A DNA stretch of 64,000 nucleotides from Nostoc carneum NIES-2107 (GCA_002368155.1 AP018180.1:5479007-5543006); one strand, 5' to 3'; positions 8,255 to 18,619 are shown, counted from the stretch's first letter. The notes: generated by a model from the sequence alone, not told the origin. Numbers and translations are program-made.

Positions 8255-8419
8255 TTAACTAGCGTGTTCCCAGTCACTGAGTAACTCATGCTGTTGTGGT
8301 TTGGTCTGACGTTTTTTGAGGGGAACCCTGGGAGAACCAATATCAACCTTCGGAAAAGACTGTTTCTTGTTAGAAGATTGGTTACCTTGGGTTTTGGAAT
8401 TAGTCGGTGTGTTTGTCAT
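8255..8419 (-). CDS. Small basic, disordered protein of unknown function
   Basis: From the ATG at 8419 the product is 54 residues, rich in Lys, Gln, Ser, Thr and Pro (TNTPTNSKTQGNQSSNKK near the start). It ends with a short conserved-looking segment, HELLSDWEHAS. The frame is open eleven codons further, but that extension does not look protein-like. I recognise no family. It may be a small adaptor or RNA- or DNA-binding peptide; that is a guess from composition. Evidence is codon continuity only. Confidence 0.35.
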   Translation of the reverse strand: MTNTPTNSKTQGNQSSNKKQSFPKVDIGSPRVPLKKRQTKPQQHELLSDWEHAS

Positions 8420-8705
8420 GGCTTTATGAACCTGTAATGAAAACTTCAGCACTACTGTATATCATCAATTTTAAAACTGCAAATTTCGGAAGAAATATTT
8501 TATTTTTTTCAGTATTCCTACGGGAATAGCAATCTCTTCATTTATTTAATACTTATTCACTATTTTTTCACATTATCAGCACAAATATAAGATACTGTTA
8601 ACGACTGCTTAAGAATTAATTCACAGTAAAATTCCTGAGACGTAAACTTTAAAAGTAACAATACATAGTGATACAAGCGTTGGGTAAGAGTTTCCGCAAT
8701 CACGC

Positions 8706-11096
8706 TTATGGATGTTTATTCACCTGAGAATTAACAATTGAAAAACCTCTTCTTGTAGATTTGCTTTTGGCTACCTGCACTTGAAAGCTGACGCGATCGC
8801 TTTTTTCTCCACTTCTCGCTTCCAATGTCCAGCTACCAGGACGCAGATGCCAAAATACAGAATTAGCTGAATCTATAGCTAGCTTTTCACCATTTAACCG
8901 CCACTCTATAGGCTCAACTACCTTTCCTATTAGCTTAAACTCTAGTTTCTGGCTTGTTTGTTCCCCTGGATACAGCAAAAATAAATCGCCATTGTGAGGA
9001 GATAGAATTCTCAAATTGCTAGTATTAAAAGTTGCTTGTTGCTGTCTGGCTAACCATTCATCATATTCTGGCGATAAATTGCCTGGTTGTTGATTTTCGT
9101 ACGCAATTTTGTCTTCTGGATAAAAGTATTCCTGCACAACAGAAGCGCAATCTGGTGTAGGTTTTAACCCAGAAATTGCACAGATGGGTAATTGCACTAA
9201 ACCTTGAGGCGGGAGAAAATTTTCAGGTTCTTGATGTTCGTGCAAATGTAACATAATCCGATTCCACAAAGGCGCAGCACCAGTCACCCCTGATACTTGG
9301 CGCATCGGTTCGCCTGTGAAATTTCCTACCCAAGTGGCGACGGTATAATCTGTAGTGAAGCCTACAGTCCAAGTATCGCGGAAATTGGAAGAAGTCCCAG
9401 TTTTAACTGCTGCTGGGAAGGGCAGATTTAATACAGAATCTACACCAAAAGCTGTGGCGCGGGCGTGGTTGTCGCGCAGCATATCGGTGATTAATTGCCA
9501 AGTTGTTGGGTTGGGGACTGGGGATTGGGGATTGGGGATTGGGGACTGGGGATTGGGGACTGGGGATTGGGGATTAGGGATTGGGGATTGGGAAAATGTA
9601 GAAACTAGGGATGCGGCTTCGCCTTGTTGGGCTATGGTGAGGTAAGCCCTGGCTAATTCCCAAAGGCTGACTTCGCCACTACCGAGAGTTAAACCTAAAC
9701 CATAATATTCGGGGGTTTGATTGAGGTGTTCAAAGCCTAATTGACGCAGATGTTCGAGGAAAGCTGGTACACCTACCTTTTCTAATACTCTAACGGCGGG
9801 GACGTTGAGGGAATTTGCTAAAGCCACCCGCACTCGCACTGGGCCGAGAAACCTTTGTGTATAATCTGTAGGGCTATAAAGTTTGGCACCGGGAATAGCG
9901 TAATGTGCGGGAACATCTGCCAAAATTGTATTCGGGCGAATGATACCTTTTGCTAACGCCAGCTCATAGACAAACGGCTTGAGGGTAGAACCTGGTTGAC
10001 GTAGCGCCTGTACTCCATCATTGCGTCCGAGTTTGGCTTCATTAAAGTAATCGGGGGAACCAACATAAGCTAAGACTTCCCCTGTGTGGTTGTCTATTAC
10101 CAAAGCTGCTGCATCATGGACGTTATTTGCAGCTAGGGAAGAAAGTACTTGTTTTACCTGCGCTTCGACAAATTGCTGTAAAGGTCTATCTATTGTAGTG
10201 TGAATCTGTCCTTCCCCTTGTGGGGTGCTTTGCTGATTCGCTAACCAAAATAAAAAGTGGGGTGCAGCAATAATTCCCCGTTGGCGAGACTGAAATACTA
10301 CCTTTTCTGTGTAGGCGTGTACTGCTAATGAAGAAGTAATATAACCATCCTGTACCATGCGGTTGAGGACATATTTTTGACGCTGCTTCAACCGTTGCCA
10401 ATGTTCTAGCGGGTCAAAATATGTGGGATTATTGGGAATGGCTGCTAATAGACTAGCTTGGGCAAGATTTAAATCACTAGCTGGGAGAGAAAAATAAGTT
10501 CGGGATGCGGCTTCCACACCATAGATATTTCCTCCCATAGGTAAGCGATTGATATATGCAGAGAGGATTTCATCTTTATTCATCCCCGCTACTAATCGCC
10601 AAGATAGCCAAATTTCTTGTAGCTTTCCTGAGAGAGTACGCGGAACAGGATCTAACATCCGCGCTAACTGCATGGTAACTGTGGAAGCACCAGAGACAAT
10701 TTTTTTGGCGTGAATTGCTTCTTTAATCGCGCGGGCTATTGCTTTTAAATCTAATGCCCCATGATGATAGAAGCTGCTATCTTCTGCTGCTAAAATTGCC
10801 TGAATAAATTGGGGCGAAACTTGATTTAATGGGACTACAGCAGTATGCTCTTGGTCACGGGTGAGTAAAGTTCCTAAGGGTAGCCCATTGCGATCGCTAA
10901 ATTGTAGCGCTAACTGATTTTGTTGAATATCTGTAGCCCGAACTGGCGCAAAATAGGGCATTAAGCGCACGGATAAACACATCAGCAGTAAAGCTAAGAT
11001 TACCTTACCTTTTCGACTGCGATTCAACCGCCGCCACAGTTTTTGCGTAATTTGGTTCAGCTTACGTAAAGTTAGTCTCATCAGCGAATGCGCCAC
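8706..11096 (-). CDS. pbpC: Penicillin-binding protein 1C
   Basis: This bifunctional peptidoglycan synthase of 796 residues has an N-terminal membrane anchor (about 27-45). A GT51 glycosyltransferase follows ([27 protein letters not shown]). The transpeptidase has the SxxK motif in [11 protein letters not shown], and KTG in [10 protein letters not shown]-terminal BiPBP_C domain (about 690-780) is the hallmark of PBP1C. An array of eleven 7-bp units (9513-9589) is read in frame as a Pro-Asn-Gln-Ser linker ([16 protein letters not shown]) inside the transpeptidase. Start is GTG at 11096 or ATG at 11081. It is divergent from the alpha-2-macroglobulin gene, as these partners often are in proteobacteria. 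Confidence 0.9.
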   Translation of the reverse strand: MAHSLMRLTLRKLNQITQKLWRRLNRSRKGKVILALLLMCLSVRLMPYFAPVRATDIQQNQLALQFSDRNGLPLGTLLTRDQEHTAVVPLNQVSPQFIQAILAAEDSSFYHHGALDLKAIARAIKEAIHAKKIVSGASTVTMQLARMLDPVPRTLSGKLQEIWLSWRLVAGMNKDEILSAYINRLPMGGNIYGVEAASRTYFSLPASDLNLAQASLLAAIPNNPTYFDPLEHWQRLKQRQKYVLNRMVQDGYITSSLAVHAYTEKVVFQSRQRGIIAAPHFLFWLANQQSTPQGEGQIHTTIDRPLQQFVEAQVKQVLSSLAANNVHDAAALVIDNHTGEVLAYVGSPDYFNEAKLGRNDGVQALRQPGSTLKPFVYELALAKGIIRPNTILADVPAHYAIPGAKLYSPTDYTQRFLGPVRVRVALANSLNVPAVRVLEKVGVPAFLEHLRQLGFEHLNQTPEYYGLGLTLGSGEVSLWELARAYLTIAQQGEAASLVSTFSQSPIPNPQSPVPNPQSPIPNPQSPVPNPTTWQLITDMLRDNHARATAFGVDSVLNLPFPAAVKTGTSSNFRDTWTVGFTTDYTVATWVGNFTGEPMRQVSGVTGAAPLWNRIMLHLHEHQEPENFLPPQGLVQLPICAISGLKPTPDCASVVQEYFYPEDKIAYENQQPGNLSPEYDEWLARQQQATFNTSNLRILSPHNGDLFLLYPGEQTSQKLEFKLIGKVVEPIEWRLNGEKLAIDSANSVFWHLRPGSWTLEARSGEKSDRVSFQVQVAKSKSTRRGFSIVNSQVNKHP
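9513..9589. repeat. Eleven 7-bp GGGGAYT units inside pbpC
   Basis: Eleven contiguous heptamers (eight GGGGATT or AGGGATT, three GGGGACT) run from 9513 to 9589. Seventy-seven bases is not a multiple of three, but the flanks restore the frame. Each gain or loss of a single unit would shift the pbpC frame. Confidence 0.9.
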
Positions 11097-11510
11097 CCTG
11101 TCAAACTTACTTTAATTTTGACGTAGCGATCGCACTGCAATCAGGAAATATTTCTAACAATTTACAACTGATTTGTCATTTGTCATTTGTCATTTGTCAT
11201 TGGTATGTATTCACAAATTTTTATCTATAAAAAATCAATACTTCTTAATATAATTTTCTCCTCTTCTTCCTCTCTGTGTCCTCAGCGCCTCTGCGGTTCA
11301 TCATCTCTTCTCTTCTTGTCCTGTGCGGCTTCTGGGCGAGACGCTTTGCGAACGCGGTTCGTTTAAAAAATCTCACAACTGCCGACAGATTCCCATCATT
11401 AAGAATTGTAGTTATTACTAGGAACAATCATATTCTATTGGTTATCTATATAATAATCTCACGCAGAGTCGCAGAGGCGCAGAGAGAAAAGAGATATCTA
11501 TTTTAAATTT
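11097..11510. other. Divergent region between pbpC and the macroglobulin gene
   Basis: It contains four TTTGTCA repeats (about 11170-11200), then a pair of inverted blocks: CCTCAGCGCCTCTGCGG (about 11280-11296) and GCAGAGGCGCAGAGAG (about 11470-11486). The blocks are the common cyanobacterial CTCTGCG-type interspersed repeat. A GGCGAGACGCTTTGCGAACG repeat lies at about 11334-11353. Open frames here on both strands are repeat-derived. Promoters for both genes should lie here but are not clear. Confidence 0.55.
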
Positions 11511-14500
11511 ATGATAATTAAAGTTTTAATTAAATTTCTACTTAGCTTAACACTGATGCTAGGCATAGCAGGGTGTAGCTTGTTCGGCATTAATTCAGGT
11601 AGAGAACAACTACCAACAGTTGCGCCTCTCGCACCGCCTAAATTACCAGATTGGATTGAACAAATTAGTCCTATTGGTGATGCGAAACCTCTTAATCAAA
11701 TTCGCATCCGATTTAAAGACGCTTTAATTCCGGTAGAAAGCTTAGATAGTCCAGAACAGCAAAATTTGCTGCAAAAATTTGAACTTACACCACCTTTACC
11801 CGGTAGATTTCGCTTTTTAACACCGCGCATGGTAGGTTTTCAAGCAGATAAAGCCTTACCACAAGCTACAAGATTTCAAGTCACTCTCAAATCTGGTTTA
11901 GCAGATTTAAAAAAACATCGATTGGATAAAGATTTAGCTTGGACTTTTAACACAGAACCAATTAAGCTGAGTAATTTACCAGGCGTTAACCCAATGGAAA
12001 AGGCTGACGATCAACCAATTGATTTACAGCCAAAATTACAATTTACATCGAATGTGGAACTAGATGTAAATTCTGTACAGAAACATTTACAGTTAATTCC
12101 TGAAGGTAAAACCGATGGTGTTGGTTTTAAAGTCATATTAGATAAAGAAGATAAGCCACAAGAAAGCGAAGACCCTTTAGAAAAATTTGACCCTTCACAA
12201 CGTAACTGGGTTTATCAGCTAATTCCCCAACTCAAGCTTGCATCAGCAACTTCTTATCGGTTAAGTTTTGCACCAGGTATTCTGCCAGCTTATGGTAATT
12301 TACCCAGTGAACAGGAATTTGCTAGTAAATTAGCCACCTATTCACCTTTAGCGTTTCAAGGAATTAATTTCTACGGACAACCAGACGCGGGGGGAACTTA
12401 TGGGAGATTTGTTAAAGGTAGTCCGCAGTTAGAATTTAATAACATCTTAGTCCCCGATTCTGCGATAGAAAATATTAAAATTGAACCGCAGCCAAAAGAT
12501 ATTGATCGAATCATCCAAGTTAACGATGAAGATAGGATTGTCAATATTAATCCTTATGCTTTAGCACCAGCTACGAGTTATACAATTACTGTTGGCGGAA
12601 ATCTCAAAGATAAATTTGGACAGACTTTAGGTAAACCCGTCAGTGTGAAGTATGACACTGGTGATTTAGCTGGGGATATTTGGGTTCCTTCAGATTTAAA
12701 TATTTTTCCTGCTGGTAAAGACTTACAGCTAAATATTAATACTATAAATTTACCAGAAGCGAACTATAAAGCTGCTTATAAAGTAGTGCAACCAATAGAC
12801 TTAGTTTACGATAATAATGCCAGCAATTTATTACCGAAACCAGTTGAATGGCAAAGTTTCTCGTTAGCAAGGAAGAATAATCAAGAAGTTGATGTTACTG
12901 TTCCGTTAAAAGAAAGGCTATCTTCTCCTACAGGGATGTTAGCTTATGGCGTGCAAGCACGGACTAATAAATATCAGGAAAATGGTAAGGAATTGTGGCG
13001 AGAACCCACAACTTACGGCTTAGTACAATTAACAAATTTAGGTGTATTTTCTCAGTGGTTTCCTGATTCCGGTTTAATTCGCGTTCATCATCTTAGTGAT
13101 GGTTCACCTGGGAAAGCTGCGACTGTAGAAATTTATCAATCACAATTAAATGCCAAATCTCGTCCGCCAGCTTCACCTTGTGCGACTGGGAAGACTGATG
13201 ATAGTGGTAATTTAAATATTAAAAACGCAGATTTAAAGCAGTGTTCAGGTGGTAATCAAACCTTTGTTAAAGCACCAGAACTATTAATAATTGCCAAAGA
13301 AAATCAAGATTGGGCATTTACCCGCACTGAAGAATATAGCGGTGTTTATGGTTATGGTGTTGATGCAGGCTGGCAAGATGGTAAACCAGAATCACGGGGA
13401 ATTATCTTCTCTGATAGACAGTTATATCAACCAGGTGAAAAAGCTTGGTTAACTGGTTTCGCTGATTACTTACAAAATGGCGAAATTCAGCAAGATAAAA
13501 ATGCTGCTTATCAATTGATTTTAATTAATCCTGATGGGCAAAGAACTGATTTAGGTATCAAGAACACTAATGAATTTGGAACATTCTCTTTAGAGTTACC
13601 AATTAATAAGAATCAAAAGTTAGGATATTATACAGTCCAAGCGCAAGGTAAAAACGGGCAAGAAATTTCGGGAGAGTTCCGACTTGCAGAATTTAAACCG
13701 CCTAATTTTAAAGTTGAACTAAATTTAGATCAGGAATTTGCCTTAATTGGCGATAAAGTTGAAGCGAAAGCTGCTAGTAATTATCTTTTTGGTGCGCCTG
13801 TACAGGGAGGGGAAGCTAAATATTTTGTGACTCGCCAACAAGCTAATTTTATCCCTAAAGGTTGGGAAGAATTTAGCTTTGGTAGACAGTGGTTTTGGCC
13901 AGAAGAAAGTCCTACTTTAACCAGCGATGTCTTGCAAAATACTTCTGTACTTGATGCTAACGGTAAAAGCGCACAAAGTCTGACAGTAGCGAAAGATTTA
14001 CCCTACCCCATGACTTACCAGGTAGATGTGCAAGTCTCGGATGTTTCTAATTTATCGGTGGCGGATTCGCAAACTTTTACAGCTTTACCTAGTAATCGCT
14101 TAATTGGCTTAAAAAGTAATTTCGTGGCTGATGCTGGTAAGCCATTTGCCATTGAAGCTATTGTGACTGACCCTACAGGAAAACCTCTCACAGGTCAACG
14201 GCTACGTCTGGAATTACAACAGATGAAATATAGTAGCGTTACTAAATTAGTAGAAGGTAGCCGCACACCAAAAAATCAAGTTGAATATAAAACAGTTGCA
14301 CAAGCAGAAGTTACATCTGCGAGTAATCCCCAATCGGTAAATTTAACGCCAAAAGAATCCGGTTCCTACAGAATTAGGGCAAATTTTAGCGATACGAAAG
14401 ATGAAATTAGCGCTACAGATTTACAAATTTGGGTAACTGGGAACAATCAAGTATATTGGGGTTCACCAGAAGAAGATAAATTAGAAGTTAAACTCGATAA

Positions 14501-17327
14501 AAAAGAATTTAAACCTGGTGAAACTGCAACTGCATTAATTCAATCTCCCTACCCAGATGCAGAATTATATTTTGCAGTCATTAAAGACAAACCTCTCTAT
14601 CAGCAAGTTACTAAAGTTAAGGGAGGCGCACCCCAAATTCAGTTTACAGTTACGCCAGAAATGCTACCCAATGCAGCAGTACAAGCTGTATTAGTTAGAC
14701 AAGGTAAACCACTCAATCAAGTGGAACCCGGAAGCTTAGATAAATTAGTAAAAATTGGCTTTGCACCATTTAAAGTCAACTTGCAGGATAAATATTTAAA
14801 GGTAGAAGTTAACCCACTGCAAGCATCTCTTGAACCTGGTGCTGAAGAAACTGTACAACTAGAACTCAAGGATAATCAAGGTAATCCCACCCAAGGACAA
14901 ATCTCTGTCATGGTGGTGAATGAAGCAGTACTGCAACTATCTGGCTATCGTCCACCAGATTTAGTAAATACAGTATACGCCGAACAAGCGATCGCAACTC
15001 GTTTTAGTGATAATCGTCCCGATGTCGTCATTCAACCCCAAGATATTCCCAAACCCAAAGGCTGGGGTTATGGCGGTGGCTTTTCTTCTGGTGCAGCTAA
15101 TACCCGTGTGCGTACAGATTTTCAAGCCTTAGCTTATTACAATGGTGCTGTCCTCACAGACGCTTCCGGGAAAGCACAAGTAACCTTTAAACTTCCCGAT
15201 GACTTAACCACCTGGCGAGTTATGGCTGTAGCTACCGATGGTAATTTGCGGTTTGGTAATGGCGATCGCACTTTTATCACGACAAAACCATTGCTAACTA
15301 ACGCCATCTTGCCACAGTTTGCCCGTCCAGGCGATCGCATTCTCGCAGGTTTATCCGTTACCAACAACACGGGAAATAGCGGAAATCTTTCAATTAACGG
15401 CGAACTTAGCGGTACAGTCAAGTTTGCAGAGAATAACCCCACGACGACAAATTTACAAACCCAAGCGGAAACTAATACCCAAGCTTATCGCTTCCCCATG
15501 CTGGCGGAGAATGTGGGAGAAGGGAAAGTCCGTTTTACCACACAGTTAAATAATACAGCCGATGCATTTGAAGTACCTTTAGAAATTAAGCCGCTAGAAA
15601 TTACTGAACAAGTTGTAGAAACAGGAATTACCGAGAAACAAACCAAGATTCCTTTAAATGTTGATAAAAATACCATCCCCAACGCGGGAGGTTTAGATAT
15701 TCAACTGGCGAGTACCTTAGTTCCAGAAATTAAAGCACCAGCTAAACAAGTTTTAGGCGATGATGAATTACCATTTGCTGAACCAGCAGCCAGTGAGTTA
15801 ATCATTGCGGCGAATTTGCAAAATCTATCCCAAAATTGGGGACTGGGGAACTCGGGGCCCCCTCTGGGGATAAGGGGTAATGGGGATAGGGGACTGGGAG
15901 TTAAGAAATCTTCCCAATCCCTAATCCCTAATCCCCAATCCCCTTTATCAGAATTCAACACTAATCAACAAGCCAATCAAGCAACTGAACAACTACAAAA
16001 ACTGCAAATAGCTGATGGCGGTTTTGCTTCCTACCCTGGACAAGAAAAATCAGACCCTTGGGTGTCTGCTTACGCGGCGGAATCTTTAGCTAAAGCCAAT
16101 CAAGCTTTTCCCGGTGTAATTAATTCCGCAATGCTTTCTCGCCTCAAGGGTTACTTAGAAAAAGTCCTAGCTAATCCCGGACAGTATGACTTTTGCAAAC
16201 AGCAAATTTGTAAAAATCAACTGCAACTCAACGCCTTGATAGCATTAGCAGAACTAGGTGATAAACGCAATAGCTTCTTAGCAGATATTTATCAACAACG
16301 TAATAACTTTGATGTCGTCAATCAAATTAAATTAGCACGGTATTTATCGCAATTCTCTGAATGGCGAGACGAATCGCAAACCATGCTGAACCAGTTACAA
16401 AAAAATATCTATGAAACTGGTCGCACAGCCGTTATTAGTCTACCTAATAGCTGGGGATGGATGAGTTCGCAGACAACAGCACAAGCACAAGCTTTACGGT
16501 TATTTATTGCTAATAAAGCGAAGCCGGAAGTTGTCGATAAATTATTCCAAAGTTTGCTAGCACAACGTAGAGATGGCACATGGCAAACTAGTTATAATAA
16601 CGCCCAAGCACTCACAGCCTTAGTAGAATATAGTCAACTCCAACCCACACCACCTAATTTTGTTTCTTCCGTACAATTAGCTGGTAAAAAGTTAGGAGAA
16701 AATCGCTTTGAAGGTTACAGCAATCCTAGCTTACAGTTAAATGTCCCAATGGATAAATTACCTCGCGGTCGCCATGATTTAGTCTTACAAAAATCAGGTA
16801 GAGGTAAATTACATTATCTGGTTGCTTATAATTATCGCTTGCAAGGAAATCAACCAGGAAAGTTTAACGGGTTAAGAGTTTCCAGAGAAATTCAAAAACT
16901 TGGCGAAGCAGAAAGTATTCTACAAAAATTCGGATTGTACGCCTTTGATAAACCCTTAACTTTACAACCAGGACAAGTATTTGATATTGGTGTAGAACTG
17001 ATTACCGATCATCCTGTGAATCATGTAGTAATTACAGATCCTCTACCAGCCGGATTAGAAGCAGTAGACGCAAGTTTCCAAACTACAACCGCCGCATTGC
17101 AAGCTAAAGCTGATAGTTGGCAATTAGGGTTTAAGAACATCTACCGCGATCGCATTATCGCCTACGCCGACCACCTGGAACCAGGAGTTTACAGCTTGCA
17201 TTATTTAGTACGTTCTGTTACTCCTGGTAAATTCCTTTGGCCTGGTGCAGAAGCACATTTGCAATATGCAACCGAAGAATTTGGACGTGCGGCTGAGTCT
17301 ACACTGATAGTAGAGGAGACTAAGTAA
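11511..17327 (+). CDS. Bacterial alpha-2-macroglobulin lipoprotein, thioester motif apparently lost
   Basis: The 1938-residue protein starts with a lipoprotein signal (LMLGIAGC lipobox, Cys about residue 22), so it is probably anchored in the envelope. Macroglobulin MG2 is seen at about 635-660 (GIIFSDRQLYQPGEKAWLTG). The A2M core is at about 1195-1290 (DFQALAYYNGAVLTDASGKA, TTWRVMAVATDG). Where family members carry the thioester CxEQ, here at about 1413-1428, the sequence reads DDELPFAEPAASELI with no Cys-x-Glu-Gln. The following alpha-helical domain and C-terminal receptor-binding-like domain are present. An in-frame repeat insert is at about 1441-1480. Bacterial homologues trap proteases and pair with PBP1C in envelope defence; pbpC is divergent here. 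Confidence 0.9.
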   Translation: MIIKVLIKFLLSLTLMLGIAGCSLFGINSGREQLPTVAPLAPPKLPDWIEQISPIGDAKPLNQIRIRFKDALIPVESLDSPEQQNLLQKFELTPPLPGRFRFLTPRMVGFQADKALPQATRFQVTLKSGLADLKKHRLDKDLAWTFNTEPIKLSNLPGVNPMEKADDQPIDLQPKLQFTSNVELDVNSVQKHLQLIPEGKTDGVGFKVILDKEDKPQESEDPLEKFDPSQRNWVYQLIPQLKLASATSYRLSFAPGILPAYGNLPSEQEFASKLATYSPLAFQGINFYGQPDAGGTYGRFVKGSPQLEFNNILVPDSAIENIKIEPQPKDIDRIIQVNDEDRIVNINPYALAPATSYTITVGGNLKDKFGQTLGKPVSVKYDTGDLAGDIWVPSDLNIFPAGKDLQLNINTINLPEANYKAAYKVVQPIDLVYDNNASNLLPKPVEWQSFSLARKNNQEVDVTVPLKERLSSPTGMLAYGVQARTNKYQENGKELWREPTTYGLVQLTNLGVFSQWFPDSGLIRVHHLSDGSPGKAATVEIYQSQLNAKSRPPASPCATGKTDDSGNLNIKNADLKQCSGGNQTFVKAPELLIIAKENQDWAFTRTEEYSGVYGYGVDAGWQDGKPESRGIIFSDRQLYQPGEKAWLTGFADYLQNGEIQQDKNAAYQLILINPDGQRTDLGIKNTNEFGTFSLELPINKNQKLGYYTVQAQGKNGQEISGEFRLAEFKPPNFKVELNLDQEFALIGDKVEAKAASNYLFGAPVQGGEAKYFVTRQQANFIPKGWEEFSFGRQWFWPEESPTLTSDVLQNTSVLDANGKSAQSLTVAKDLPYPMTYQVDVQVSDVSNLSVADSQTFTALPSNRLIGLKSNFVADAGKPFAIEAIVTDPTGKPLTGQRLRLELQQMKYSSVTKLVEGSRTPKNQVEYKTVAQAEVTSASNPQSVNLTPKESGSYRIRANFSDTKDEISATDLQIWVTGNNQVYWGSPEEDKLEVKLDKKEFKPGETATALIQSPYPDAELYFAVIKDKPLYQQVTKVKGGAPQIQFTVTPEMLPNAAVQAVLVRQGKPLNQVEPGSLDKLVKIGFAPFKVNLQDKYLKVEVNPLQASLEPGAEETVQLELKDNQGNPTQGQISVMVVNEAVLQLSGYRPPDLVNTVYAEQAIATRFSDNRPDVVIQPQDIPKPKGWGYGGGFSSGAANTRVRTDFQALAYYNGAVLTDASGKAQVTFKLPDDLTTWRVMAVATDGNLRFGNGDRTFITTKPLLTNAILPQFARPGDRILAGLSVTNNTGNSGNLSINGELSGTVKFAENNPTTTNLQTQAETNTQAYRFPMLAENVGEGKVRFTTQLNNTADAFEVPLEIKPLEITEQVVETGITEKQTKIPLNVDKNTIPNAGGLDIQLASTLVPEIKAPAKQVLGDDELPFAEPAASELIIAANLQNLSQNWGLGNSGPPLGIRGNGDRGLGVKKSSQSLIPNPQSPLSEFNTNQQANQATEQLQKLQIADGGFASYPGQEKSDPWVSAYAAESLAKANQAFPGVINSAMLSRLKGYLEKVLANPGQYDFCKQQICKNQLQLNALIALAELGDKRNSFLADIYQQRNNFDVVNQIKLARYLSQFSEWRDESQTMLNQLQKNIYETGRTAVISLPNSWGWMSSQTTAQAQALRLFIANKAKPEVVDKLFQSLLAQRRDGTWQTSYNNAQALTALVEYSQLQPTPPNFVSSVQLAGKKLGENRFEGYSNPSLQLNVPMDKLPRGRHDLVLQKSGRGKLHYLVAYNYRLQGNQPGKFNGLRVSREIQKLGEAESILQKFGLYAFDKPLTLQPGQVFDIGVELITDHPVNHVVITDPLPAGLEAVDASFQTTTAALQAKADSWQLGFKNIYRDRIIAYADHLEPGVYSLHYLVRSVTPGKFLWPGAEAHLQYATEEFGRAAESTLIVEETK
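15835..15950. repeat. GGGGAYT-type repeats inserted in the macroglobulin gene
   Basis: GGGGACTGGGGAACTC, GGGGATAAGGGG and GGGACTGGGAG units on one side face TCCCAATCCCTAATCCC and CCCCAATCCCC units on the other, giving a fold-back insert of about 115 bases. It is read in frame and adds about 38 residues of low complexity (IPNPQSPL near its end). Confidence 0.8.
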
Positions 17328-17411
17328 TTCATGATGAGCGATACCTAAACAAGACTTCCACTGCAATAAAGTACAATCAATCTAATCACGTTAAGATTCA
17401 CTCTGATTAGC

Positions 17412-17951
17412 TTGGACAAATCCCAAGACTTAGTATTAACTAAATTAGGAGAAGGGCTACCCGCTATTACTCCATCCTTTGGCGCAACTTTGGCAGAAGC
17501 TTGTGCGGTTTGTTTGGAAGAACAAGGACATTTGCAAGGTGTAGAACTCGCAGTAAATGGGGACTTCACCACCACTTTCAGACTATATTGGCAACCTGTC
17601 ACACAGCAAATGCTACGTTGCTGGAATGATGAGGAGTTTACAACCGAACAAGCAGCCTATGGTATTGCTTTTATGCTCATCAGACAATTAACTGAGTTTA
17701 CAGTAATTGAGCGATCGCGCAAAGGTACTGGATTTGACTATTGGTTGGGTATTGAAAATACAGCAAGTGAGCTTCCGTTTCAAAATAAAGTCAGGCTGGA
17801 AGTTTCAGGTATACGTAAAGCAGAAGATAGCAGGATTCGAGCTAGAATCAAACAAAAAATCGAGCAAACTAATCCCTCAGATGGTAAATTTCCCGCCTAC
17901 ATTATTGTTGTTGAATTCAGCAGACCTCAATCGTTTATTTTAGAAAAATGA
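17412..17951 (+). CDS. Conserved-looking protein of unknown function, 179 residues
   Basis: The product starts with a TTG, since no ATG precedes the well-formed N-terminal part. It has a mixed alpha/beta pattern with FTTTFRLYWQPV, EQAAYGIAFMLIRQLT and KGTGFDYWLGIE. I recognise no family; GTGFDYWL is also seen in cyanobacterial proteins of unknown role. It overlaps the next gene by ATGA, so the two are translationally coupled. A link to DNA or protein quality control is possible but only guessed. No signal peptide. Confidence 0.6.
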   Translation: MDKSQDLVLTKLGEGLPAITPSFGATLAEACAVCLEEQGHLQGVELAVNGDFTTTFRLYWQPVTQQMLRCWNDEEFTTEQAAYGIAFMLIRQLTEFTVIERSRKGTGFDYWLGIENTASELPFQNKVRLEVSGIRKAEDSRIRARIKQKIEQTNPSDGKFPAYIIVVEFSRPQSFILEK

Positions 17952-18349
17952 GTCAGATTCAAAAGTTACATCAACAAGCGATGGATTTAGCTGAAGCAGC
18001 TTTTACTGTTAAGCTTAGAGGTGAATTAACGCAAGCTATTCAACTTTTTCGGCAAGCATTAGATAAAGAATCCCAAGCGGCTGCACTCATAGCTGATCAA
18101 CTTGATGCTGAACCAACTCGTTCAGTATTACACCGTAGCGCTGCAACCCTTGCTATTGACTGTGGTGAATTTCGCACAGCAGAACGTTTGATTGCGATCG
18201 CATTATCTGGTAATCCACCTCAAGAAATCGCTGAAGAACTGAAGGATTTATTTATTAAAATTAATTTGCGTCCATATTTAGAACGTCACGGTTTAAATTT
18301 TGATGAACAAAAATTGAATAATTTAACTTTAGATAAAAATCATTTTTAA
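17948..18349 (+). CDS. Helical TPR-like protein coupled to the upstream unknown
   Basis: The 133-residue product is all-helical and TPR-like: residues 5-45 (AMDLAEAAFTVKLRGELTQA) and 65-100 (HRSAATLAIDCGEFRTAERL) each look like one tetratricopeptide hairpin. Its ATG overlaps the stop of the 17412 gene, so the two likely form one complex or pathway. The C-terminal 30 residues are basic and polar. Function unknown; protein-protein adaptor suggested by the fold pattern only. Confidence 0.65.
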   Translation: MSQIQKLHQQAMDLAEAAFTVKLRGELTQAIQLFRQALDKESQAAALIADQLDAEPTRSVLHRSAATLAIDCGEFRTAERLIAIALSGNPPQEIAEELKDLFIKINLRPYLERHGLNFDEQKLNNLTLDKNHF

Positions 18350-18421
18350 TAGTCAAGCGATCGCGTTTTGTCAGATATTTGGCAATTACCATAAAATAAT
18401 ATGCACCTATAGAGAATTGCA

Positions 18422-18619
18422 ATGCCAATGACAACTAACAAGCTACCAAAAAAGAAACATAAAAAAGCTACAATTCCTGAACATCCCTTAGCAAAGATTG
18501 GTGGTAAATTTGAAGGGGAATTTTGGGAAAATACACTCTTAGAAATTCAAAAATTGCGAGACATAGAAAAAGCAGAAAGCAACAGAGGTTCTGATAGTAA
18601 AGAAAATTGGACACAGTAA
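18422..18619 (+). CDS. Small basic protein, antitoxin-like
   Basis: The 65-residue product begins with a Lys-rich segment (KLPKKKHKKA) and continues with IGGKFEGEFWENTLLEIQKL. That two-part layout is common in small cyanobacterial proteins lying before PIN-type toxins, but no toxin gene follows: the next 150 bases hold no frame. If it is an antitoxin it is orphaned. Start ATG at 18422 lacks a clear ribosome binding site. Confidence 0.5.
   Translation: MPMTTNKLPKKKHKKATIPEHPLAKIGGKFEGEFWENTLLEIQKLRDIEKAESNRGSDSKENWTQ

Noticed and set aside
11245-11506. Short frames on both strands before the macroglobulin gene
   Set aside because: They come from the CTCTGCG inverted repeats.
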